A DNA stretch of 64,000 bases from Agrococcus sediminis (lineage in GTDB: Bacteria > Actinomycetota > Actinomycetes > Actinomycetales > Microbacteriaceae): contig NZ_VOIR01000015.1 of the NCBI RefSeq assembly GCF_007923295.1, forward strand, positions 138,161 through 202,160, in the 5' to 3' direction. The position numbers and the translations under genes are program-made. The notes below the pieces were generated by a model that saw only the letters and a list, made by a program, of their open reading frames with translations, was not told where the DNA came from and searched no databases. Every line of letters begins with the position of its first letter. Position 1 is the first letter of the stretch. Below are positions 23,959-32,562 of the stretch, in pieces.

Positions 23959-24597
23959 CTACGCCCCGACCGCCGCCCAGCCCAGGCCTGCCGCCGCCCC
24001 GAGGATCATCCAGGGGCCGAAGGCCAGGTCGGCGCGCAGCGACGTGCGGCGCAGCGCCAGCATCGCCAGCGCCACGAGCGCGAACACCAGGAACCCGCCG
24101 AGGATGCCCAGCAGCACCGCCTGCCAGCCGAACCACCCGAGCGTCAGCCCCAGCACGACTGACAGCTTCACGTCCCCGAGGCCGAGGCTCGACGGGGCGA
24201 ACCACGCGAGCGCGAAGTAGCCGACCCCGACGACGAGCATCGCCAGCAGCGCGGTGCCGAGCCGCCCCCAGTCGCCCGTGATCGCCGCGGCGACCACGAG
24301 CATCCCGAGCACGGCTCCCGTGATCGGCCAGACGATCGCATCCGGGAGGCGGAAGACGGCGAGGTCGACCGCGATGAGGAGGCCGCAGCCCACGGCGAGG
24401 GCGCCGAGCGCGGCCGCGACCGCCCAGTGGTCTGCGACGGCGGCGCCCGCGGCCCCGAGCAGCGCGGCGAGCGAGGCGGGCACGGCGGGCCGCAGCCAGC
24501 GCGACTCGCTCTCGGCGATCCGGCGTGCGCGCGGCGTCAGCAGCCAGGCCGCGACAGCGCACAGCGCTGCCGCGATCGCGATCGCAAGGGGTGGCAT
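23959..24597 (-). CDS. Type IV prepilin peptidase, TadV/CpaA-like
   Basis: 212 residues, membrane-embedded aspartic protease of family A24. The two catalytic Asp are in AVDLAVFRLPD (Asp78) and SLGLGDVKL (Asp142, the GxGDxK motif). It lacks the N-terminal methyltransferase domain of PilD, as TadV/CpaA enzymes do. It should cleave the Flp pilin and pseudopilins encoded from 25633 onward and so serves that pilus, although a TetR gene lies between and it faces the other way. Confidence 0.88.
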   Translation of the reverse strand: MPPLAIAIAAALCAVAAWLLTPRARRIAESESRWLRPAVPASLAALLGAAGAAVADHWAVAAALGALAVGCGLLIAVDLAVFRLPDAIVWPITGAVLGMLVVAAAITGDWGRLGTALLAMLVVGVGYFALAWFAPSSLGLGDVKLSVVLGLTLGWFGWQAVLLGILGGFLVFALVALAMLALRRTSLRADLAFGPWMILGAAAGLGWAAVGA

Positions 24598-24638
24598 CGA
24601 AGCGGTTGCTCTGGGTGACGCAAGGTTCTCCGGCGCCC

Positions 24639-25262
24639 TCAGGCGTCGGGGCTCAAGCCGGCCTCAAGGTCGTGGAACGCCTGCTCGACGAGGTCGGCGA
24701 TCTTCGACGCCCCTCCGTCGGTGTTCACCCAGACGCGGATCGCGGTCTTGATGGCCGCGGCCGCGACGCCCGCGATGAGGCGGGGGAAGGCGGATGTCTC
24801 GGGGTCGACGCCGCTGCGCGCGGCGACCGCCAGGCGCACCGCGTCCTCGAACTCGTCGTACTGCGCCATGCGGTGGGGGAGCAGGGCCGGGAAGCGCTCG
24901 ACGAGATCCTCCTTGGCCTTCAGCATCTTCAGCTGCTCCTTCGACCAGCCGCTGATCGAGGCGGTGAGCACCTCGCTCAGCGAGTGCAGCGGCGCCTCGT
25001 CGGCGGGCCGCTCCTCGAGGCCGGCGAGCATGTCGATCGGCGAGATGTCGCCGGCCGCCACGAGCGCCGCTTCCTTGGAGGGGAAGTAGTTCGAGACGGT
25101 GCGAGGGGAGACGAAGGCGCGCTCTGCGATCTGGTCGATCGTGACGTCGTCGAGCCCCTTCTCCGACACAAGGGCGAACGCTGCGTCGGCGATGGTGCGA
25201 CGGGTGAAGAGCTTCTTGCGCTCGCGCAGGCCGGGCTCAGGAGTGGGGGCGGATTGAGGCAT
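24639..25262 (-). CDS. TetR/AcrR family transcriptional regulator
   Basis: 207 residues. The helix-turn-helix is at about 18-65 (TRRTIADAAFALVSEKGLDDVTIDQIAERAFVSPRTVSNYFPSKEAAL); the C-terminal ligand-binding part is poorly conserved. It sits between the prepilin peptidase and the pilus operon, so it might control them. The segment CCGTAACAGTG just before its start shares the GTAAC half-site with the palindrome at 25430-25442 upstream of the pilin. TACGGT at -14 to -9 is a possible -10 element. Confidence 0.88.
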   Translation of the reverse strand: MPQSAPTPEPGLRERKKLFTRRTIADAAFALVSEKGLDDVTIDQIAERAFVSPRTVSNYFPSKEAALVAAGDISPIDMLAGLEERPADEAPLHSLSEVLTASISGWSKEQLKMLKAKEDLVERFPALLPHRMAQYDEFEDAVRLAVAARSGVDPETSAFPRLIAGVAAAAIKTAIRVWVNTDGGASKIADLVEQAFHDLEAGLSPDA

Positions 25263-25632
25263 GGGCGGCAACCGTAACAGTGTCGGCAATGAAGCGCGTC
25301 GGTGCGCCCGATGGGCTGGCTTCGCGCTTGATCGGGGCGGGGAGCTGCATGGCTCCTCCTGTCGTGCGTGGGGACCTCGTCCCGCTGTGCGAGCCGGCTC
25401 GTGCGGGCTCTGTGGTGCAAGTCTGAGGCGTAACGACGTTACCGTCAAATCAACATGCCGTTTCGGGATTAATGCTGAGGTTGCAACTTCCAGGCTGAGG
25501 GAATCTTGAGACTCTGCAATGTTGCCCGATCCGCAACCCCTGTGTCACGATCTTCCTCGTTGGTTCACCTGGACTGACATCCCGAACAGCACCGGAACCC
25601 CAGCCCCGGGCCTGTCAAGTAAGGAACCCTCC
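25263..25632. promoter_or_regulatory. 370-base divergent control region before the Flp pilin
   Basis: No gene is visible here. Contents: a GTAAC half-site next to the TetR start, the palindrome GTAACG-A-CGTTAC (25430-25442), a low-GC stretch at about 25430-25510, and a weak promoter candidate TTGCCC (25522-25527), 18 bases, CACGAT (25546-25551) ahead of a pilin leader of about 75 bases with AAGGA before the ATG. Confidence 0.45.
25430..25442. promoter_or_regulatory. Palindrome GTAACG-A-CGTTAC
   Basis: A perfect 6+1+6 inverted repeat in the space between the TetR gene and the pilin gene. Size and symmetry fit a TetR-family operator, but nothing proves which protein binds it. Confidence 0.4.
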
Positions 25633-25827
25633 ATGTACGCATTCCTGAGCGCTGTCAGCGCTTTCGTCTCCGACCGCTTCGACAAGAAGGACCGCGGCGC
25701 GACCGCCGTCGAGTACGGCCTCATCGTCGCCGGCATCGCAGTCGCGATCGTCGCCATCGTCTTCACGCTGGGTGACGAGATCGCAGCCATGTTTGGCGAC
25801 GTCGAGACTGCCATCGTTAACCGCTAG
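25633..25827 (+). CDS. Flp/Fap family type IVb pilin
   Basis: 64-residue prepilin. A short leader ends at RFDKKDRG (Gly22) and is followed by ATAVEYGLIVAGIAVAIVAIVF: the prepilin-peptidase site with Glu at +5 and Tyr at +6, then the hydrophobic assembly helix. It is the main subunit of the Tad pilus encoded downstream. A strong terminator-like hairpin directly after the stop should make the pilin message much more abundant than that of the assembly genes. Confidence 0.93.
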   Translation: MYAFLSAVSAFVSDRFDKKDRGATAVEYGLIVAGIAVAIVAIVFTLGDEIAAMFGDVETAIVNR

Positions 25828-25840
25828 GACCTTCGAGAAG

Positions 25841-25878
25841 GCGCGGCGTCCAACGTGTTGGGCGCCGCGCAATCGTTT
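25841..25878 (+). terminator. Partial terminator between pilin and assembly genes
   Basis: 14-base arms (25841-25854 and 25857-25870) pair except for one G-T wobble, and AATCGTTT follows. It lies between the pilin stop and tadE, so it probably lets only part of the transcripts read through. Confidence 0.75.
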
Positions 25879-25904
25879 AGCAGCAGCTCTCGTAGGGAGG
25901 CGCC

Positions 25905-26288
25905 ATGCCTGGAATAAGAGATAGAGGAGCGGCGGCAGTTGAGTTCGCACTTGTCCTGCCACTGCTCGCTCTGTTGACGTTCGGCATCATCGGCTTCGGC
26001 TACACCTTCCACGTCCAGACAACGATCGACAACGCGGCACGAGACGGCGTCAGGATCTTCGCCTTGACCGACGGCTCTACCGCGCCGGCCGACGCGCGCG
26101 CAGCTACACGAGCTGCAGCGGCACCGACGCTTGCACTGACAGACGCTCAGATCGCGGTCGGCCCGGCCGGCTGTCCCGCTGGCGAGACTGCCCGCGTCAC
26201 CGTCACTCTGGCGGACTTCGAGCCGCTCGGCGGCTTCTTCGGAACTTTGACTCTGACCGGAACCGGGAGCATGCGATGCAACGGTTGA
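25905..26288 (+). CDS. TadE-like pseudopilin
   Basis: 127 residues. DRGAAAVEFALVLPLLALLTFGIIGFGYTF is the TadE motif, a pseudopilin processing site plus transmembrane helix; the rest is extracytoplasmic with two Cys. It should be processed by the prepilin peptidase and help start or modulate Flp pilus assembly. A GGGAGG ribosome site precedes it. The 3' end overlaps the next gene by 13 bases. Confidence 0.85.
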   Translation: MPGIRDRGAAAVEFALVLPLLALLTFGIIGFGYTFHVQTTIDNAARDGVRIFALTDGSTAPADARAATRAAAAPTLALTDAQIAVGPAGCPAGETARVTVTLADFEPLGGFFGTLTLTGTGSMRCNG

Positions 26289-27361
26289 CATTCCTTCGCG
26301 AGGACCGCGGCGCCGTCGCCGTGTGGGTTGCGATCATGCTGATTCCCTTCATGGGATTCGCTGCGCTCGCCATCGACATCGGCGCGGCACACGCGGATCG
26401 GCAGCGACTCCAGATCGGCGCCGATGCAGCCGCTCTGGCGGTGGCCCAAGACTGCGCAGTGGGCGCCTGCGGCGACCCTGACGCCACTGCACAAGCGCTC
26501 GCTACGGCCAACGACCCGTTCGGCGGCCCCGCCACTGGCGAGGTGACCGATCAGTCGGATCTTGCCGGCGGCTATGTACACGTCGAGACGACCTCGCACC
26601 GCGACTACTGGTTCGCGCCAGCGATCGCGCCCGCGCTGGCCGACGTCGAGCCGTGGGCCGAGTCGGCTGCCACCTGGGGGCCGCCGAGCGGCGGCCGCTC
26701 CTCGATCCCATTCGCGTTCGCGGCATGCGAGATGGCAGGCTTCGGCGTCCTGCAGCTCGGCGCCAATGGAGACCCCGTGGGGTTGAATGACGCGGCCGTG
26801 GGACAGCGATTCCGACTCGAGCAATCGAAGGTGACGAATCCGACGACGTGCCCGCAGAAGCCGCAGAGCGGGAACTGGGCGCCGGGAGGGTTCGGATGGC
26901 TAGCACCTGACCTCGCTGCCAGCGAGGAGCCGTGCAGCGTGCAGACGGAGATCGGTCAACCGGTCGACTCCGCCAACGGCAACTCCCAGGGCAGTCACGA
27001 CAGCGATTGCTACGTAGCTCTGCGCCGCGCCATCGACCTCGCTGATGCCGACCCGACCGCGGCCGCGCTGCTCCCGGTATTCCGATCGAACACGGCCGAA
27101 TCGATCAACGATCCGAAGACGTACCTCGTCGTCGGTTACGTCGCTGTCACGCTCGAGGGGTACCACTTCCAGGGAAACCGGTGCTACGGCGAGACGGAGA
27201 CCGGCGGAAGCGCCTGCGCTGCGTCTGCTCGTGGCAACGGCGGCTGGATCGTGATCGAGCCCCAGCGGTACATCGCGAGCGAAGCCGACTTCGAGACCAG
27301 TCCGAGCGCGCCCGACCTGGGCTCGGCCGTCGTCACCCTCACTCTCCCAAGAGAGGACTGA
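26276..27361 (+). CDS. TadG-like Flp pilus assembly protein
   Basis: 361 residues. EDRGAVAVWVAIMLIPFMGFAALAIDIGAAHADRQRLQIGADAAALA is the TadE/TadG N-terminal membrane segment plus the conserved helix that follows it. The C-terminal 290 residues are extracytoplasmic, with Cys pairs and no clear von Willebrand domain. It probably anchors or stabilises the pilus at the membrane. Overlap with tadE shows translational coupling. Codons are more relaxed than in the flanking housekeeping genes. Confidence 0.8.
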   Translation: MQRLTFLREDRGAVAVWVAIMLIPFMGFAALAIDIGAAHADRQRLQIGADAAALAVAQDCAVGACGDPDATAQALATANDPFGGPATGEVTDQSDLAGGYVHVETTSHRDYWFAPAIAPALADVEPWAESAATWGPPSGGRSSIPFAFAACEMAGFGVLQLGANGDPVGLNDAAVGQRFRLEQSKVTNPTTCPQKPQSGNWAPGGFGWLAPDLAASEEPCSVQTEIGQPVDSANGNSQGSHDSDCYVALRRAIDLADADPTAAALLPVFRSNTAESINDPKTYLVVGYVAVTLEGYHFQGNRCYGETETGGSACAASARGNGGWIVIEPQRYIASEADFETSPSAPDLGSAVVTLTLPRED

Positions 27362-27364
27362 ACG

Positions 27365-28108
27365 ATGATCCGCAGACTGATCGTCGCGCTCGTCGCACTG
27401 CTGATAGCCGCCGTCGGGGGAGTGCTCACATACCTCTACGCTGCCGGAGCCGACTCCCGAGCGATGGCTCGGATGACCCCGACTCAGGTGCTTGTCGTGG
27501 CCGAACCCATCGAAGCCGGCACCGCGGCGGACGCGATCGCTCGATCGGTCGTGGTCTCCGAGATCCCGCAGGGAGTCGTGGTGCCTGGAGCGGTCACCGA
27601 TCTGGCCGATGTCGCGGGCTTGATCGCCAGCACCGACCTTCTGCCAGGGGAGCAGCTACTCGCTTCCCGATTCGTGGAACCCGAGACCTTGGACGGCGAG
27701 TTCGAAGTTCCTCTTGACATGCATCAGCTCTCCATCCAGCTGGACCGGCAACGGGTCATCGGGGGTGAGCTGCGGCCGGGCCAAACTGTCGCCGTGTTCG
27801 TCTCGGGCACGGTGACAGGAAGTGGTCCAGACGGTTCGGACGCGGAGGCGGACATGACGCGCCTGCTGCTGCACAAGGTACTTGTCACTGCTGTGCACGG
27901 TGGGTCATCCATCACCACCGACGAGAGTGGTGAAGAGGTCGAGGAAGCGGCGGCGGACACCCTGATCGTGACACTCGCGTTGTCTGCTGCAGACTCCGAG
28001 CTCGTGGTGTTCAGCCAAGAGTTCGGTTCGGTATGGCTGTCCCTCGAGGGCGCGGAGGTGCCCGAGGGCGGCACGCGCGTCGTCACGCCTGAGGAGGTCT
28101 TCGGATGA
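27365..28108 (+). CDS. CpaB/RcpC-like pilus assembly protein
   Basis: 247 residues with an N-terminal membrane anchor (LIVALVALLIAAVGGVLTYLYA) followed by a SAF domain (TQVLVVAEPIEAGTAADAI to GEQLLASRFVEP, about 40-110) and a second beta domain (LSIQLDRQRVIGGELRPGQTVAVFV). This is the CpaB layout of Tad systems. In Gram-negative bacteria CpaB guides pilus secretion through the outer membrane; in this monoderm lineage it may act in the cell wall. The stop overlaps the cpaE start by 4 bases. Confidence 0.83.
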   Translation: MIRRLIVALVALLIAAVGGVLTYLYAAGADSRAMARMTPTQVLVVAEPIEAGTAADAIARSVVVSEIPQGVVVPGAVTDLADVAGLIASTDLLPGEQLLASRFVEPETLDGEFEVPLDMHQLSIQLDRQRVIGGELRPGQTVAVFVSGTVTGSGPDGSDAEADMTRLLLHKVLVTAVHGGSSITTDESGEEVEEAAADTLIVTLALSAADSELVVFSQEFGSVWLSLEGAEVPEGGTRVVTPEEVFG

Positions 28109-29274
28109 GCAATGTGCTCCTGTCATCGGACTCTAACGAGTTGCATGAGCGGGTTCTCGAAGCGTCTGACGGGGCCTGCGTGGCGCTAGCTGTCGGCGAC
28201 GTGCTGGAGTCGGCGCCTGCGGATCTGATCGCACGTGCGGGACAATCGTCGCTGCCTGACGTCGTCGTGCTCGACGCCACCGACAACCCGGAGCACGCGC
28301 TGGGCCTTGCTGCCAGATTCGATCTGGAGCTGCCGGGCACCGGTGTCGTGCTCATCGGCGACCCCGACGCGCTCGCAATCGCGGCGCTGCGTGTGGGTGC
28401 TCGAGACGTGCTGCCGCCTGACGTTGATGCCGACCTGCTTCGGTCGACGCTGGAGCGCGTCCACGCGGCTGTGCGGGTGCGTCGCGGTGCCGCAGGGGAC
28501 AATGCGCCGCACACGATCGCGGCCGTTCCCGCCAAGGTGATCACTGTGCTGTCTCCCAAGGGGGGCGCAGGGAAGACTACGATCGCGACGAACCTCGCCG
28601 TCGGACTCGCGAGGACGGCGCCCGGCTCCACGGTGCTCGTCGATCTCGACGTGCAGTTCGGTGACGTCGCGACTGCGCTCGGTCTCGAGCCGGAGTTCAC
28701 GCTCGAAGACGTCGTCCACGGTGCAGCGCTACGGGATCCGATCGCGCTCAAGACGCATCTCTCGCTCCACGACTCGGGGCTCTCGGTGGTCTGCGCTCCG
28801 GAAAGCCCAGTCGCTGCGGACTCCGTGACGCCGGACCAGGTGGGCGCCCTGCTCAGCATGCTGGCGATGCAGTTCCGCTATGTCGTGGTGGACACCGCAG
28901 CTGGACTGGAGCCGCGCACACTCGCGGCCCTCGATCAGACCACCGATCCGGTGCTGCTCACGACGTTCGACGTGACCGGTGCTCGTGGCCTGCGCAAGGA
29001 AGTCGATACCCTGCGTGAGCTGGGCATGCTGAACAACGCACGGCAGGTGCTGTTGAACTTCGCAGACTCCAAGTCCGGCCTGTCCGTCTCGGATGTCGAA
29101 GCGACGATTCGCACTCGAGTGGACATCACGGTGCCCTTCTCGAGAGCCGTCACCTCATCGCTCAACACCGGAACCCCCTTGGTCCTGCAGCGGCCGCGGG
29201 ATCCCGTGGCCCGGCAACTGGGCCAGCTGATAGTGCACTTCTCAGGGATTCGCGCCTCCGGGAGCCGACGGTGA
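28105..29274 (+). CDS. CpaE/TadZ-like pilus localisation ATPase
   Basis: 389 residues. An N-terminal receiver-like domain (VVVLDATDNPEHALGLAARF; VLPPDVDADLLRSTLERV) precedes a MinD/ParA-type ATPase with deviant Walker A SPKGGAGKTTIATNLA (Lys152 signature lysine, Lys157). Walker B-like segments STVLVDLDVQFGD and YVVVDTAAGL follow. TadZ proteins place the Tad machinery at its cell site. It overlaps the genes on both sides by 4 bases. Confidence 0.88.
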   Translation: MSNVLLSSDSNELHERVLEASDGACVALAVGDVLESAPADLIARAGQSSLPDVVVLDATDNPEHALGLAARFDLELPGTGVVLIGDPDALAIAALRVGARDVLPPDVDADLLRSTLERVHAAVRVRRGAAGDNAPHTIAAVPAKVITVLSPKGGAGKTTIATNLAVGLARTAPGSTVLVDLDVQFGDVATALGLEPEFTLEDVVHGAALRDPIALKTHLSLHDSGLSVVCAPESPVAADSVTPDQVGALLSMLAMQFRYVVVDTAAGLEPRTLAALDQTTDPVLLTTFDVTGARGLRKEVDTLRELGMLNNARQVLLNFADSKSGLSVSDVEATIRTRVDITVPFSRAVTSSLNTGTPLVLQRPRDPVARQLGQLIVHFSGIRASGSRR

Positions 29275-30722
29275 GCTCGCTCAGCGAGCGGCTGGCCGCC
29301 CAGAAGCCACAGCCCGCGACGCAGGTTGCGTCAGCCGGAACACGGCGGGCGGCCCGGGTCGCGTCGCCGCTGCCTGCAGAACCCGCTACGGAAGCGCCGG
29401 CGGACGCTGAGCCGACGGAGCCTCTTGTTCAGGCCGACGGTGAGAGCGATGGTCTCGCCCGAGTGAAGCAGCGCGCGGCGGTCGCTCTGTACGCGCGGAT
29501 CGGCACGCGCCTCAACGACCCCAATCTCTCCGAGGAGCAGCTGCATCAGCTTGTTCGGGACGAGCTGCATCGCGTGGTCGAGGCTGAACAGGCGCCTCTG
29601 ACCGGCGAAGAGCGCCAGCGCCTGATCACCGAGGTTCGAGCCGACGTGCTCGGACTCGGACCTCTCCAGAAGCTGCTCGACGACGTCGCGGTCACCGAGA
29701 TCATGGTGAACGGCCCGGATTACGTGTACGTCGAGCGCGACGGCAAGATCACGCGTGCCCCTGTCCGGTTCACCTCCGAGCAGCACCTGCGCCAGATCAT
29801 CGAGCGCATCGTGACGCGGATCGGTCGCCGGATCGACGAGTCGTCGCCAATGGTCGACGCCCGGCTCGAGGACGGATCGCGCGTCAACGCGATCATTCCG
29901 CCACTGGCTTTCACCGGTTCGACCCTCACGATCCGCAAGTTCGCCAAGGACCCCTTCAAGGTCGCGGATCTCATCCGGTTCGGGACGTTGACCTCTCCCA
30001 TGGCGCGGCTGCTCGAAGCGTGCGTGCACGGAAAGCTCAACATCATCGTCTCGGGCGGTACCGGAACAGGAAAGACGACGCTGCTCAACGTGCTCTCGTC
30101 GTTCATCCCCGACCGCGAACGCATCATCACCATCGAGGATGCGGTGGAGCTACAGCTGCAGCAGGATCACATCGTTCGTCTCGAGTCCCGCCCGCAGAAC
30201 AGCGAAGGGAAGGGCGAGATCACGATCCGTGATCTCGTGCGCAACTCGCTCCGCATGAGACCCGATCGGATCGTCGTCGGCGAGGTTCGCGGCGGCGAGA
30301 CGCTCGACATGCTGCAGGCCATGAACACGGGTCATGACGGCTCGCTGTCCACCGTCCACGCGAACAGCCCCCGCGACGCCATCTCGCGACTGGAGACACT
30401 GGTCCTCATGGCAGGGATGGATCTGCCACTCCGAGCGATCCGCGAGCAGATCGCTTCTGCTGTCGACCTGATCGTGCAGCTCGATCGACTCCGTGACGGC
30501 ACTCGCCGAGTCGTCGCGGTCACGGAGGTGGTTGGCATGGAGGGGCAGGTGGTGACGCTCCAAGACGTCTTTGCCTTCGACTTCGCCGCGGGCACCGACG
30601 AGTCCGGCCGATTCCTGGGCGTACCGCGCCCAACGGGCGTACGCCCGAAGTTCTCTGAGCGTCTCCAGGACCTCGGGATCCGGCTTCCCGCTGACGCCTT
30701 CGAAGATCGCGCCCTGCGATGA
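29271..30722 (+). CDS. CpaF/TadA secretion ATPase
   Basis: 483 residues, hexameric motor of the Tad pilus. After a disordered Pro/Ala-rich N-terminus of about 65 residues come the all-alpha and PAS-like domains ([20 protein letters not shown]) and the ATPase core. That core holds Walker [14 protein letters not shown] (Lys268), an Asp box ([11 protein letters not shown]), Walker B ([15 protein letters not shown]) and a His box ([16 protein letters not shown]). All motifs are intact. GTG start with 4-base overlap. Confidence 0.95.
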   Translation: MSSLSERLAAQKPQPATQVASAGTRRAARVASPLPAEPATEAPADAEPTEPLVQADGESDGLARVKQRAAVALYARIGTRLNDPNLSEEQLHQLVRDELHRVVEAEQAPLTGEERQRLITEVRADVLGLGPLQKLLDDVAVTEIMVNGPDYVYVERDGKITRAPVRFTSEQHLRQIIERIVTRIGRRIDESSPMVDARLEDGSRVNAIIPPLAFTGSTLTIRKFAKDPFKVADLIRFGTLTSPMARLLEACVHGKLNIIVSGGTGTGKTTLLNVLSSFIPDRERIITIEDAVELQLQQDHIVRLESRPQNSEGKGEITIRDLVRNSLRMRPDRIVVGEVRGGETLDMLQAMNTGHDGSLSTVHANSPRDAISRLETLVLMAGMDLPLRAIREQIASAVDLIVQLDRLRDGTRRVVAVTEVVGMEGQVVTLQDVFAFDFAAGTDESGRFLGVPRPTGVRPKFSERLQDLGIRLPADAFEDRALR

Positions 30723-31645
30723 GTCCGGCAGTCGTCGCGTTCGTCGTCGCCCTCGGTATGGCTGTCGCGGCATTCGTCGTCGCCGATCCGGGCCGCGTGC
30801 GGCTGCCCCGCAGCCGGCGCCGACCGTTCGAGCGTCACGATGACGGTGTGCTCGCGGAAGCGGCTGAGGCAGCGACGACGCTCATGGGCCGTCTGATCGG
30901 TCGACGCGGACACACGCTCGCGATGGTGCTCGACCTCGCGGGAGTGAAGAGTCGACCGCAGGACTTCGCCTTCTTGACGGCTGTCTGCGGCGTTGTCGCC
31001 GGGGCTCTCGTGCTCCTGCTCGGGGGCGGTTGGCTCGCGCTCGTGGTCGTCGCGTCGGCGCCATTGGTGGCCGCGCTGGTGCTGCGCTTTCGCACCGAGC
31101 GTCGACGGAAGCAGTTCGGCCAGCAGCTCGACGGAACGCTGCAGCTCATGGCATCGAACCTCCGGGCTGGCTACAGCACGATGCAGGCGCTCGCCTCGGT
31201 CACGCGCGACTCCGAGGAGCCCACGGCGACGGAGTTCGCGCGCGCGGTGAATGAGGCGCGCGTGGGCCGTCCCGTGGTGACCTCGCTTGAGGTCGTCGCA
31301 GACCGCATGAAGAGCGAAGATTTCGGGTGGGCCGTGCAGGCCATCGCAATCAACCGCGAGGTCGGTGGCAGCCTTGCCGAGGTGCTCGATGGCGTCGCAG
31401 CGACCATCCGTGAGCGCGGGCAGATCCGCCGCCACGTCGAGGGGCTGAGCGCTGAGGGGAAGCTCTCCGCGATGATCCTCATGTTCTTGCCGTTCGGAGT
31501 CGGGGCCCTGATGCTCCTGACGAATCCGGGATACCTTGCGCCCTTGCTGACCTCGCCGATCGGTATCGGCATGATGGTGGTGGGCGTCGTGCTGCTCATC
31601 ATCGGTGGCCTCTGGATGAAGAAGACGGTCGAGGTGAAGTTCTGA
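30719..31645 (+). CDS. TadB-like platform protein (GspF domain)
   Basis: 308 residues with helices at the N-terminus and at about 80-120, a cytoplasmic GspF/T2SSF domain (LDGTLQLMASNLRAGYSTMQAL; TSLEVVADRMKSEDFGWAVQAIAINREVGGSLAEVLD) and two C-terminal membrane helices. It forms the inner-membrane platform of the Tad machine together with TadC. It overlaps both neighbours by 1-4 bases. Confidence 0.9.
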   Translation: MSPAVVAFVVALGMAVAAFVVADPGRVRLPRSRRRPFERHDDGVLAEAAEAATTLMGRLIGRRGHTLAMVLDLAGVKSRPQDFAFLTAVCGVVAGALVLLLGGGWLALVVVASAPLVAALVLRFRTERRRKQFGQQLDGTLQLMASNLRAGYSTMQALASVTRDSEEPTATEFARAVNEARVGRPVVTSLEVVADRMKSEDFGWAVQAIAINREVGGSLAEVLDGVAATIRERGQIRRHVEGLSAEGKLSAMILMFLPFGVGALMLLTNPGYLAPLLTSPIGIGMMVVGVVLLIIGGLWMKKTVEVKF

Positions 31646-32529
31646 TGTCAGCCGAAGCGCTGCTACCAGCGCTGCTCGTCGCGACTGCGCTGGCCGCGCT
31701 TGCCTGGACGCTCGCGGTCTCTGTCAGCCCCACCCGCGCTCGTAGCCTTGCGAACCTGCGGCGAGGTGACAGCTCGGGCGCTGAGATGGCCTCAGCGCGC
31801 TCGGAGACCCTCTTGCAGCTCGCCCGGCGCCTCACGCCCCGTGCGCTCGTTGATCTGCTCGACCGCCAGCACGCGCGAGCGGGCCGACCGTCGGATTGGA
31901 CCGTCGACCGCCTGCTGCTCGTGAAGCTCGGGCTAGTGCCTGCCGTGACAATCGTCGTCGTGTTGCTGATCGCGTCGCGCGCCGACAGACCGCTCGTGCT
32001 GCTCGCCGCTGGAGTGGGACTGGTCGGCTACTTCCTTCCCGATCTCTTGCTGTACAACCGGGGGCTGACGCGTGATCAGCAGATGGAGTTGGAGCTGGCC
32101 GACACCCTCGATCAGATGACCATCGCCGTCGAGGCCGGCCTGGCCTTCGACGCTGCGATGTCGCGTGCGGCAAGCAACGGAAAGGGCGTGCTCGCTCAGG
32201 AGCTGACTCGCACACTGCAGGACATGAGGATGGGCAAGCCTCGAAGAGACGCTTTCGCGGACCTTGCGAATCGGACCCGCGTGAGCGATCTGCGTCAGTT
32301 CGTGCGAGCGATCATGCAGGCGGACGCAAACGGCATCTCGGTGGGCGATGTGCTCCGAACGCAGGCGGCCGAGATGCGTCTCAAGCGACGACAGCGCGCG
32401 GAGATGAAGGCGCAGCAGGTGCCGGTGAAGGTGCTGATGCCGCTGATCCTCTGCATCATGCCGGTGCTGTTCATTGTTATCATCGGCCCCGCAGCCCTCA
32501 GTATCATCGACACCTTCAGCAGCGTGTAG
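31645..32529 (+). CDS. TadC-like platform protein (GspF domain)
   Basis: 294 residues with N-terminal and middle membrane helices and a GspF domain (LELADTLDQMTIAVEAGLAFDAAMSRAA; DLRQFVRAIMQADANGISVGDVLRTQAAEMRLKRRQRAE). It closes with MPLILCIMPVLFIVIIGPA, the usual C-terminal helix. It pairs with TadB. Last gene of the pilus operon; no TadD, secretin or RcpA gene is present, as expected for Gram-positive Tad loci. Confidence 0.9.
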   Translation: MSAEALLPALLVATALAALAWTLAVSVSPTRARSLANLRRGDSSGAEMASARSETLLQLARRLTPRALVDLLDRQHARAGRPSDWTVDRLLLVKLGLVPAVTIVVVLLIASRADRPLVLLAAGVGLVGYFLPDLLLYNRGLTRDQQMELELADTLDQMTIAVEAGLAFDAAMSRAASNGKGVLAQELTRTLQDMRMGKPRRDAFADLANRTRVSDLRQFVRAIMQADANGISVGDVLRTQAAEMRLKRRQRAEMKAQQVPVKVLMPLILCIMPVLFIVIIGPAALSIIDTFSSV

Positions 32530-32562
32530 CGGAGGCGCGGCCTGTGGGAGGATCGCACTCAA

